NCBI RefSeq assembly: GCF_042747725.1
Contig: NZ_JBHZGO010000101.1
Span: forward strand, 186,001-250,000
Direction of reading: 5' to 3'
Origin: FACHB-T130 sp042747725
GTDB lineage: Bacteria > Cyanobacteriota > Cyanobacteriia > Cyanobacteriales > FACHB-T130
Length of the DNA stretch: 64,000 bases
Part shown: one piece after another, positions 53,160 through 60,470 of the stretch
Layout: every line of letters starts with the position of its first letter
Numbering within the stretch: position 1 is the first letter of the stretch
Translations under genes and position numbers: made by a program
Notes under the pieces: model-generated
Seen by the model: only the letters and a program-made list of their open reading frames with translations
Told to the model about the DNA's origin: nothing
The model's database searches: none

Positions 53160-55517
53160 GTGAGTAAACAAGTATTATTCAATAGCTTTTTGATAGCGAA
53201 TACTGTAGCATTATTCGTTGCACATCCAGTTCTAGCTGAAGTTACGCAAGTCACTAACATTCGGTTAAATCCAACACCCAGCGGCATTCAGGTAATTTTA
53301 GAAACTACGGGTGGCACGCCTTCTCAAATTTTGACATCCAGCGATAACGATATCTTTGTCGCTAACATCATAAATGCTCAGTTGCGTTTACCTTCTGGTA
53401 ATCGTTTCTATCAGAATAACCCTACTGATGCAATTACTGCTGTATCTGTTACTCCTTTGGATTCTAATAGTATTCAGGTAGTCATAATTGGAAAAGCCGG
53501 GATTCCGGCAGGAGAGTTTACTCAAAGTAATTCCGCGCTTATTTTCAACTTAAATGCTACTACTAATGCTATAGCGTCTGAGCCTGACAACGAGGCGGAT
53601 GAAACGCCTGAAGCAGTTGAATCGAGTGAAGTGACAAATGAGCCAGAAGTTCAAGTAGGAACAAATGAGGAAATTAAATTATTCGTGACAGGAAAGAGAG
53701 AAATTTTCCCGGAAACGTCTACTCCCGTATATACAATTAATCAAGAACAAATTCAAAAGCAAGGCGCTAATAGTGCAGCAGAAGTATTGAGAGGACTCCC
53801 TGGATTTGCCATTAACGATGCTGGTTTTGGCGCAGATATTCATACGGGTACTTACTACAGAGGACATTCAATTAATCAGTCTGTTTTTCTCCTCAATGGC
53901 AGACCTATCAACACGAATATTAATACTTATCATGGTGCTACCGACCTCAATAGCATTCCAGTAGAAGCAATTGAACAAGTGGAATTATCCAGCGGCACCA
54001 GTTCTACTTTATATGGTTCGGAAGCCTTTGGAGGAGTTGTTAATATCATCACCAAACAGGGGCAAGAAGTTCCTATACTCAATGGTTTAGTGGAATATGG
54101 CTCTTTCAATCAATCTAACTATCGGATTAGTTACGGGGGTTCTGCGGACAATCTAAGATTTAATCTTGGCTATGAAGAGTACAAGGCAGATAACCGTTAT
54201 GCTGTCCCGAAAGGTGCAGCAAATCGGGATTCTGAAGGTCTTTTATTTAATGGAGATACCGCAACTAGCAACTACTTCGGCGGGATTGCACTAGATTTAG
54301 GTTCTAGAAATACCCTTAGTTTAGATGCTTCCAAAATTAGCAGCCGTCGGGGGTTACTTTATTTTGGTTTTCCTCTGCAAACAGACAGATTAGACCACGA
54401 TGCTTTTAATATTGGTTTATCTTGGAAGACCTTGCTAGGAGAAGGTGAAGATTCTGTTCTAAGAACTACACTTTCGTACAATCAAGATTACTTTAACACG
54501 TATGGCCCGACTCAAAATATCTTCTACCGGACTGGTAACCTGAATTCCCAAGCTCTCAATGCTAGGGTAGAGCATCAGTGGCAAACATCTCCTCGCAATA
54601 CTCTAACCTGGGGGTTAGATGTGCAAAATAGCTACTTAAATGGGGATATTTTAAGTACAGCACCTAATCAGCTTGCCCTTAACGAAACTGAAAATAGAGA
54701 TAGGTTTCATACAGCAATATTCGCCTTAAATACTTGGAAGATAAGTGACTCATTACAGGCAGATTTTGGTCTGAGACAAAACTTTAATAGTGACTTTGGG
54801 AGTTATTTGAATCCCAGTGTCGGGGCACGGTGGGCTATTACTCCAGCGGTGGCTGTGCGGGGCAGTTGGGCTTCAGTGCAGCGCAATCCTGGATTAGATC
54901 AATTGTATGTTTTTGATACGGTTCATAATTGGTTGCCAAACCCGGATCTAAATCCAGAAACCGGATCTTCTTGGACGGCTGGAGTCGATATCCAATTTTT
55001 AGAAAATTTGACAGGACAGTTTACCTATTTCGGCAGTCGTTTAAACGATCGCCTCGGAGTTCTATCAGGACGCTGGGCGAATATTGGTTTGGTTAATACA
55101 AATGGTTTAGAGGCGGCACTGCGGTGGCAAATGACTCCGCAATGGTCAACTTTCCTCAACTATACTTATACAGATGCGCGAATTGAGACAGGCTTGGAGA
55201 AGGGATTTCAATTAGGTTTAATTCCTTATTCAGTAGGACAATTCGGTATCGGTTATGCTAGTGGAGGATGGCAGTTGAATCTATTTGCAAGTTACCACGG
55301 TGGGGCACGAAGAGCTTTCTTTAATAATCCTGGTGAGAGTAACCAAGATTTTTCACCGTCTTTCTTAAATTTGGATTTGAGCGGTCGGATTCCGATTACT
55401 AAAAATTTTGGTATTACAGTGAATTTAGAAAATTTGGCTGATGTAAGGTACGAGAAAGCCAATCGAATTTATCACCCCGGTTTAACTTTACGAGTTGGTT
55501 TACAGTCCAATTTCTGA
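53160..55517 (+). CDS. TonB-dependent outer-membrane receptor with AMIN domain
   Basis: 785 residues from GTG 53160 (CAGGAG 9 nt upstream). After a signal ending near VLA there is an AMIN domain (TNIRLNPTPSGIQVILETTG, residues about 25-120) and an acidic linker. The plug follows (LFVTGKREIFPETSTPVYTI, AEVLRGLPGFAINDAGFGAD, VELSSGTSSTLYGSEAFGG), then a 22-strand barrel ending in RVGLQSNF with the terminal Phe needed for insertion. AMIN-TonB receptors in cyanobacteria import siderophores, haem or cobalamin. The neighbouring Fe(III) importer favours iron. Confidence 0.93.
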   Translation: MSKQVLFNSFLIANTVALFVAHPVLAEVTQVTNIRLNPTPSGIQVILETTGGTPSQILTSSDNDIFVANIINAQLRLPSGNRFYQNNPTDAITAVSVTPLDSNSIQVVIIGKAGIPAGEFTQSNSALIFNLNATTNAIASEPDNEADETPEAVESSEVTNEPEVQVGTNEEIKLFVTGKREIFPETSTPVYTINQEQIQKQGANSAAEVLRGLPGFAINDAGFGADIHTGTYYRGHSINQSVFLLNGRPINTNINTYHGATDLNSIPVEAIEQVELSSGTSSTLYGSEAFGGVVNIITKQGQEVPILNGLVEYGSFNQSNYRISYGGSADNLRFNLGYEEYKADNRYAVPKGAANRDSEGLLFNGDTATSNYFGGIALDLGSRNTLSLDASKISSRRGLLYFGFPLQTDRLDHDAFNIGLSWKTLLGEGEDSVLRTTLSYNQDYFNTYGPTQNIFYRTGNLNSQALNARVEHQWQTSPRNTLTWGLDVQNSYLNGDILSTAPNQLALNETENRDRFHTAIFALNTWKISDSLQADFGLRQNFNSDFGSYLNPSVGARWAITPAVAVRGSWASVQRNPGLDQLYVFDTVHNWLPNPDLNPETGSSWTAGVDIQFLENLTGQFTYFGSRLNDRLGVLSGRWANIGLVNTNGLEAALRWQMTPQWSTFLNYTYTDARIETGLEKGFQLGLIPYSVGQFGIGYASGGWQLNLFASYHGGARRAFFNNPGESNQDFSPSFLNLDLSGRIPITKNFGITVNLENLADVRYEKANRIYHPGLTLRVGLQSNF

Positions 55518-55856
55518 AAATTTTGGATGGAGTAAGAGTAAAATTTTACTGCTTGTTGTCAGAGCGATCGCTCTGACAAGGGACTTTTAACGCAGCTGCA
55601 TAGCTGTCACCTTCAAGATTTTCGCAGCTTAATGACAATTATTGACAATAATTCCTTTTGCAGCTATATTCAAAGATTATCAATACGTTACTAAAAATAG
55701 TGTTGATAACACAGGCTGTAGAAGATGGCTTCAAAGGAGAGCAAACCTATGTGCAGGTAGTGGTTTGAGAAGTTGTTTGTGGTAAGTTGAGAAACTGTTC
55801 TTAGTTACCTAGTTAAAAAATATTGTCAATATAAGATTTTATTGAGGAGTAATCTG
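55518..55856. other. Leader region of the futABC locus
   Basis: 339 bp without a gene. It holds a GCGATCGC palindrome (about 55563-55582, AGAGCGATCGCTCT) and an AT-rich stretch with a possible Fur site. The futA Shine-Dalgarno GAGGAG is at 55844-55849. Confidence 0.5.
55633..55647. promoter_or_regulatory. Possible Fur box
   Basis: TGACAAT-T-ATTGACA matches the 7-1-7 Fur pattern TGATAAT-n-ATTATCA at 11 of 14 positions. It lies about 210 bp above futA. The position suits iron control of an iron importer, but AT-rich DNA gives chance matches. Confidence 0.35.
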
Positions 55857-56948
55857 GTGAAGCGTCGAAAGTTTGTGTTTTTAATGGGACTAGCAACTGC
55901 GAGTGGTGGGTTAGCGATCGCCTGTTCTGACAACCAGAGTGCCACTACTCCCAATGCAACCTCCCCAACCAGCAGCCCTGCCAGTACAACTGCCAGTCCA
56001 ACTGCCGCCAGCGGCCCATTGGAAAAAGAACTGGTGGTCTACTCAGGTCGCGAAGAGAAACTGGTTAGCGACCTGATTAAACAGTTTGAACAGGAAACTG
56101 GGACGAAAGTACAAGTCCGCTATGGCGACACCGCTGAGTTAGCAGCAGCCATTCTGGAAGAAGGCAAAAATAGTCCGGCTGACGTTTTCTTTGCCCAAGA
56201 TGCCGGGGCACTCGGAGCAATGCAAAAGGCAGGTAGGGCATCTCAGTTGCCAGCGTCACTGCTCAATCGGGTAGAAAGCCGCTACCGCTCACCCGATGGG
56301 AAGTGGGTAGGAATCACGGGTCGAGTGCGGACAGTAGACTACAACACCCAATTAGTCAAGGCAGCAGATTTACCCGAATCAATCTCTGGCTTTACCGATC
56401 CAAAGTGGAAAGGAAAAATTGGTTGGGCACCCACGAATGGCTCTTTCCAGTCCTTTGTCACCGCTCTGCGCGTCTCACAAGGGGATGAGAAAGCCAAACA
56501 ATGGCTAGAAGGCATTAAAGCCAACAACCCCAAAACTTATCCCAAAAATGCGGCAATTGTGGAAGCCCTATCCCGTGGAGAAATTGAGGTTGGATTTGTC
56601 AATCACTATTACCTGGAAAAGTTCAAGCAAGAAAATCCCCAAGCTCCCGTGGATCATCACTTCACCAATGATGTTGGTTCCCTGGTTAACGTGGCGGGCG
56701 TGGCAATTTTAGATGGTGCAAAACATCCCAATATTGCCCAGAAGTTTGTGGAATTCATGTTGGCTCAGGATGCTCAGAAATACTTTGCAACCAAGACTTA
56801 TGAGTATCCACTGGCTTCGGGAATTGCTCCGGCGGGGAACTTAAAAGCACTCAATGGGATTCCCAGCCAAGCGACTGCCATTGACTTGAGCAATCTGAAC
56901 GACTTGGATGCAACGTTGAAGCTTTTGCAGGAAACACAGGTAATCTAA
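55857..56948 (+). CDS. futA: Fe(III) ABC transporter, substrate-binding lipoprotein
   Basis: 363 residues from GTG 55857, 7 nt after GAGGAG; the frame's earlier TTG at 55842 overlaps the ribosome site. The N-terminus KRRKFVFLMGLATASGG with lipobox LAIAC gives a lipid-anchored protein. A Thr/Ser/Pro linker leads to the transferrin-like fold ELVVYSGREEKLVSDLIKQF, FFAQDAGALGAMQKAG and VNHYYLEKFKQENP; the tyrosine pair is a typical Fe(III) ligand in FutA/IdiA/FbpA proteins. futB and futC follow on the same strand. Confidence 0.93.
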   Translation: MKRRKFVFLMGLATASGGLAIACSDNQSATTPNATSPTSSPASTTASPTAASGPLEKELVVYSGREEKLVSDLIKQFEQETGTKVQVRYGDTAELAAAILEEGKNSPADVFFAQDAGALGAMQKAGRASQLPASLLNRVESRYRSPDGKWVGITGRVRTVDYNTQLVKAADLPESISGFTDPKWKGKIGWAPTNGSFQSFVTALRVSQGDEKAKQWLEGIKANNPKTYPKNAAIVEALSRGEIEVGFVNHYYLEKFKQENPQAPVDHHFTNDVGSLVNVAGVAILDGAKHPNIAQKFVEFMLAQDAQKYFATKTYEYPLASGIAPAGNLKALNGIPSQATAIDLSNLNDLDATLKLLQETQVI

Positions 56949-57031
56949 GCCGTTTTTAAGCAGGTATGGGGAATTTGAAATTAAAAAGAAGTTTTGCTAA
57001 CTCAAAACTCATAACTCTCATGAACCATGAC

Positions 57032-57120
57032 TATAGCAATCACAAATAAGTTGTAAAATTCTCTTTCCTCAGTTTCCTCTGTGGTTGGTTGATTTTCACA
57101 AATTAAATAAGACTGCTATA
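57032..57120. mobile_element. MITE-like element, family A copy 4
   Basis: An 89-bp element between futA and futB, with ends TATAGCAATCACAAATAAGT and the imperfect complement ATTAAATAAGACTGCTATA. The interior (CTCAGTTTCCTCTGTGG) differs from copies 1 and 2. It may affect co-transcription of the iron genes. Confidence 0.6.
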
Positions 57121-57193
57121 ACATTCAAAAGTGATGTTTATCTCCACCGTTTTGCTGAGCGATTGATGGTTAATTAAAACGTCGATGAATTGA

Positions 57194-58789
57194 TTGGAGA
57201 AAGCAGCTCGACCCCCTTTATTTCTGACTTTAACCGCAGCGGCAGTAGCGATCGCGATCGCTCTGCCTCTGACTTATTTGGTCATCCGCACGGCTGGTGT
57301 AGGCGGGGAAGCGTTCTGGGAATTAATTTTCCGTGCGCGAACTCTCACCATTTTGCTCAACAGTGCAGCGATGGCGGCAATTGTGACCCTGTGTTCGGCA
57401 TTGATTGCCGTGCCACTGGCGTTTTTAACCGTGCGAACCGATTTACCCGGACGCCGATTTTGGCTGATAGCCACTACCTTACCCTTGGCAGTTCCCAGCT
57501 ATGTAGGGAGTTTTACGCTGATTGCCACCTTTGGGCCACGAGGTAGTTTGTTGCAGTTGTTGTTGGAACCTTTGGGGGTGCAGGAATTACCTTCCATTTA
57601 CGGTTGGCCTGGGGTGATTTTAGCACTTACCTTATTTACCTATCCTTATTTGCTGTTGAGCGTGCGTTCTGGATTGCAAGGGATTGACCCAACCTTGGAG
57701 GAAGCCGCCCGGAGTTTAGGTCAAAGCGGTCAATCTACTTTCTTTCGCGTCATCTTGCCGCAGTTACGCCCGTCATTGGTTGCTGGGGGTTTATTGGTGG
57801 CTTTGTACTCGCTGCGGGACTTTGGAACGCCGTCGCTGATGCGGTTTGATGCGTTTACGCGAGCGATTTTTTTGCAGTATAAGGCAAGTTTTAACCGCAA
57901 TTCGGCAGCGGCTTTGGCGTTGGTATTGGTGGGACTGGTGCTGTTGATTTTGTGGTTAGAGTATCGGGCGCGATCGCGTGCGGCATACTACAGTCGCGGC
58001 TCCACCTCCCAGCGACCCCCTAAAGTCGTGCCACTGGGTCGTTGGAAGTGGCCTGCGGTGGCTTTTTGCGCGGTCGTGACGGCGATCGCTTTAGTGCTTC
58101 CTGTTGGCATCACCGTGTTCTGGCTGATTCGCGGACTCCATAACGGCTACAGCCTTCCGAATCTGGTACCGGCTGCACTCAATTCCATCTTGGCGTCAGG
58201 AATTACAGCAGGTGTCGCCACTTTTTTTGCCTTACCTGTCGCAATTTTATCGGTGCGGTTTCCTGGGCGAATCACCTCCATGATTGAACGCTGTTCTTAC
58301 ATTGGCTTTGGTTTGCCTGGAATTGTGGTGGCGCTGTCACTGGTATTTTTTGGGGCGAACTACTTGCCACAGTTGTATCAAACTTTGCCTATGTTGGTGT
58401 TTGCCTATCTTGTTTTGTTTCTGCCCCAGTCGGTGGGAACTGTGCGGAGTTCGCTTTTACAGGTGAATCCGCAGCTGGAAGAATCGGCGCGGAGTTTGGG
58501 CAGAACTTCCTGGCAAACCCTCAGAGAAGTTACGCTTCCTCTGGTGCGTCCCGGCGTCATTGCTGGCGCAATGTTGGTGTTTCTCACAGCAATTAAAGAA
58601 TTACCCGCTACCCTGCTGCTAGCACCGATTGGGTTTGAAACCCTGGCTGTAAAGATTTGGAAAGCCACGGAAAATGTTGAGTTTGCTGAGGCAGCAACTG
58701 GCTCCCTATTCATGCTGTTAGTTTCGATTGGCTCGACTTTATTACTGTTATCTCAAGAGCGTGTAAGGAGCTATAGCAATCGGAAATGA
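57194..58789 (+). CDS. futB: Fe(III) ABC transporter, permease (two fused halves)
   Basis: 531 residues with 12 membrane helices in two homologous halves. Each half has an EAA loop: LEEAARSLGQSGQSTFFRVI with LPQLRPSL and LEESARSLGRTSWQTLREVT with LPLVRPGV. This is the FbpB/FutB family. The only available start is a TTG at 57194, right after an in-frame TGA. The last five codons and the stop (YSNRK-TGA) are encoded by the left end of a family-A element at 58772, so the native C-terminus was probably replaced. Confidence 0.92.
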   Translation: MEKAARPPLFLTLTAAAVAIAIALPLTYLVIRTAGVGGEAFWELIFRARTLTILLNSAAMAAIVTLCSALIAVPLAFLTVRTDLPGRRFWLIATTLPLAVPSYVGSFTLIATFGPRGSLLQLLLEPLGVQELPSIYGWPGVILALTLFTYPYLLLSVRSGLQGIDPTLEEAARSLGQSGQSTFFRVILPQLRPSLVAGGLLVALYSLRDFGTPSLMRFDAFTRAIFLQYKASFNRNSAAALALVLVGLVLLILWLEYRARSRAAYYSRGSTSQRPPKVVPLGRWKWPAVAFCAVVTAIALVLPVGITVFWLIRGLHNGYSLPNLVPAALNSILASGITAGVATFFALPVAILSVRFPGRITSMIERCSYIGFGLPGIVVALSLVFFGANYLPQLYQTLPMLVFAYLVLFLPQSVGTVRSSLLQVNPQLEESARSLGRTSWQTLREVTLPLVRPGVIAGAMLVFLTAIKELPATLLLAPIGFETLAVKIWKATENVEFAEAATGSLFMLLVSIGSTLLLLSQERVRSYSNRK

Positions 58790-58883
58790 TTTGTAAGAGG
58801 TTTTTTTAACGAACCGCCAAGGACGCTAAGGACGCCAAGAGAGAGAAGGCAGAGAATTTTATGAATTGCTTAAGATTGCCATA
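58772..58883. mobile_element. MITE-like element, family A copy 5
   Basis: A 112-bp element with left end TATAGCAATC and right end GATTGCCATA (one mismatch in the arms). The middle (ACGAACCGCCAAGGACGC) is a motif common between genes in cyanobacteria. The left end encodes the end of futB. Confidence 0.6.
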
Positions 58884-58966
58884 GAGTTTTATAAAATTAT
58901 TTGTCATCCCAAAAAGATATTTGATCAAACTGCCCCTTTTAAGTTTTAAATTTTGAATTTTGAGTT

Positions 58967-60025
58967 ATGCAACCACAGGCAATTTTACGCTTACAGAATG
59001 TAACAAAGCAGTTTATTCAAAATACAATTCCTGCTGTTGAAGATGTAACATTGACTTTGCATCCAGGGGATTTGTTGGGATTGCTGGGGCCATCTGGCTG
59101 CGGTAAAACTACCTTGTTGCGGCTGATTGCCGGTTTTGAACGACCTTACAGAGGAAGTGTGGAGATTGCGGGACGAATGGTTGCAGATTCTCGTTGTTGG
59201 GTGCCGCCAGAGCATCGGGACGTGGGAATTGTCTTTCAAGATTATGCCCTGTTTCCTCACCTGAGTGTGGCGGAGAATGTGGCTTTTGGGTTGCAACAGT
59301 TGAGTAAACAGCAGGTAAAGGAACGCACGGCAGATGCGATCGCCCTCGTCAGTCTGCAAGGATTAGAAAAGCGTTACCCTCACGAACTCTCTGGCGGTCA
59401 GCAGCAACGGGTTGCCCTCGCCCGTGCCTTAGCGCCGCGACCAAAGCTGGTTCTCTTAGATGAACCTCTGAGCAATCTTGATATCCAAGTGCGTTTGAGG
59501 TTGCGCGAAGAAGTGCGAGACATTCTTAAGGCAATCGGCACTTCGGCAATTTTTGTCACCCACGACCAGGAAGAAGCACTTGCCATTTCTGACTGGGTCG
59601 GTGTTATGCGTCAAGGACATTTAGAGCAATTGGGCACGCCGGAAGAAATCTACACCCACCCCACCTCGCGGTTTGTTGCCGAATTTGTCACCCAAGCGAA
59701 CTTCCTTCCCGCCCAACGCCAAGGCGATATGTGGGAAACAGAAGTCGGTTGTTTTGATGTCGCAATTAACCGACGGCAAGACCCCATTTCTAGCCTTACC
59801 GGCGAACTAATGATTCGCCAGGAAGACTTGATCCTACAGCCATCTCCTGATGCACCCGTTATCATCCGAACCCGACGCTTTTTAGGGCGCGAGTACCGAT
59901 ATTGTCTCCAAACTCCCTCTGGCAAGGAACTGCACGCTCGCACGATGACTGACACTGCCTTGCCGGTGGGAATGCGAGTGCAGCTATCGATTGCCGGTGA
60001 TACTGTTCGAGTTTTCCCCAGTTAA
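58967..60025 (+). CDS. futC: Fe(III) ABC transporter, ATPase
   Basis: 352 residues. Walker A GPSGCGKTTLL near residue 45, Q-loop VFQDYALFPHLSVAENVAFG, signature LSGGQQQR, Walker B LVLLDEPLSNLD and H-loop VTHDQEEAL. A C-terminal TOBE-like domain (LTGELMIRQEDLILQPSP) is typical of FbpC/FutC and may regulate uptake. It is separated from futB by a family-A element and an AT-rich stretch of TTTGAATTTTGAG heptamer-like units. Confidence 0.93.
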   Translation: MQPQAILRLQNVTKQFIQNTIPAVEDVTLTLHPGDLLGLLGPSGCGKTTLLRLIAGFERPYRGSVEIAGRMVADSRCWVPPEHRDVGIVFQDYALFPHLSVAENVAFGLQQLSKQQVKERTADAIALVSLQGLEKRYPHELSGGQQQRVALARALAPRPKLVLLDEPLSNLDIQVRLRLREEVRDILKAIGTSAIFVTHDQEEALAISDWVGVMRQGHLEQLGTPEEIYTHPTSRFVAEFVTQANFLPAQRQGDMWETEVGCFDVAINRRQDPISSLTGELMIRQEDLILQPSPDAPVIIRTRRFLGREYRYCLQTPSGKELHARTMTDTALPVGMRVQLSIAGDTVRVFPS

Positions 60026-60081
60026 AAGTGGGCATTGCCCTAATCCGGTTCTCTTAACACATTGCATCCAACACACATCTT

Positions 60082-60173
60082 CAGGACTTACGCAACATCA
60101 CCACATCTGGGGGGCAACCACAGAGGGATTGCCCCTACAAAACGCTATATATATAAGCTTTGCGTAAGTCCTG
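60082..60173. mobile_element. MITE-like element, family B copy 3
   Basis: A 92-bp element with perfect ends CAGGACTTACGCAA and TTGCGTAAGTCCTG and the core CATCACCACATC, GGCAACCACAGAGGGATTG. It is flanked on both sides by ATCTT, a possible 5-bp target duplication. Confidence 0.7.
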
Positions 60174-60194
60174 ATCTTACACCAGTTGCAATAA

Positions 60195-60329
60195 CCCGCC
60201 AGAGATTTTTTTAATCTCTAGCTAATAGCCAAAGTCCTCTTGCATAGGACTTGTATGCTGACTAGATGAAAATTTCAGTCTATTTTAATAGACTTTTGCT
60301 ATTAGCCAAGAAATTTATTTCTTGGCGGG
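60195..60329. ncRNA. Candidate multi-hairpin structured element
   Basis: Four hairpins lie in a row: AGAGATT/AATCTCT (60201-60219), AAGTCC/GGACTT (60232-60252), AGTCTATT/AATAGACT (60277-60294) and CCAAGAAAT/ATTTCTTGG (60306-60325). The long arms GCTAATAGCCAAAGTC (60221-60236) and GACTTTTGCTATTAGC (60291-60306) pair with one mismatch across the middle. An outer CCCGCCA/TGGCGGG (60195-60201/60323-60329) can close the whole, though it competes with the last hairpin. The region is between the convergent futC and dacB. It matches no RNA family that I know, and a composite repeat is an alternative. Confidence 0.4.
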
Positions 60330-60378
60330 TTTCGAGGCTGACCCTTGAATGGTGCAAGATGTCAGATTCAACACATTT

Positions 60379-60439
60379 GATCCCCTTTAAAAAGGGGGGG
60401 AATTGCTCATAGCCCCCTTTTTAAGGGGGTTGGGGGATC
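60379..60439. repeat. GATCCCC palindromic repeat
   Basis: GATCCCC (60379-60385) and GGGGATC (60433-60439) enclose CCCCTTT/AAGGGG and CCCCCTT/AAGGGGG hairpins. The core is similar to that inside the element at 28803. It ends 32 bp from the dacB stop and may act as its terminator. Confidence 0.6.
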
Positions 60440-60470
60440 TCCAAATAAAACGTCTGAAAGCAACTTAGTC

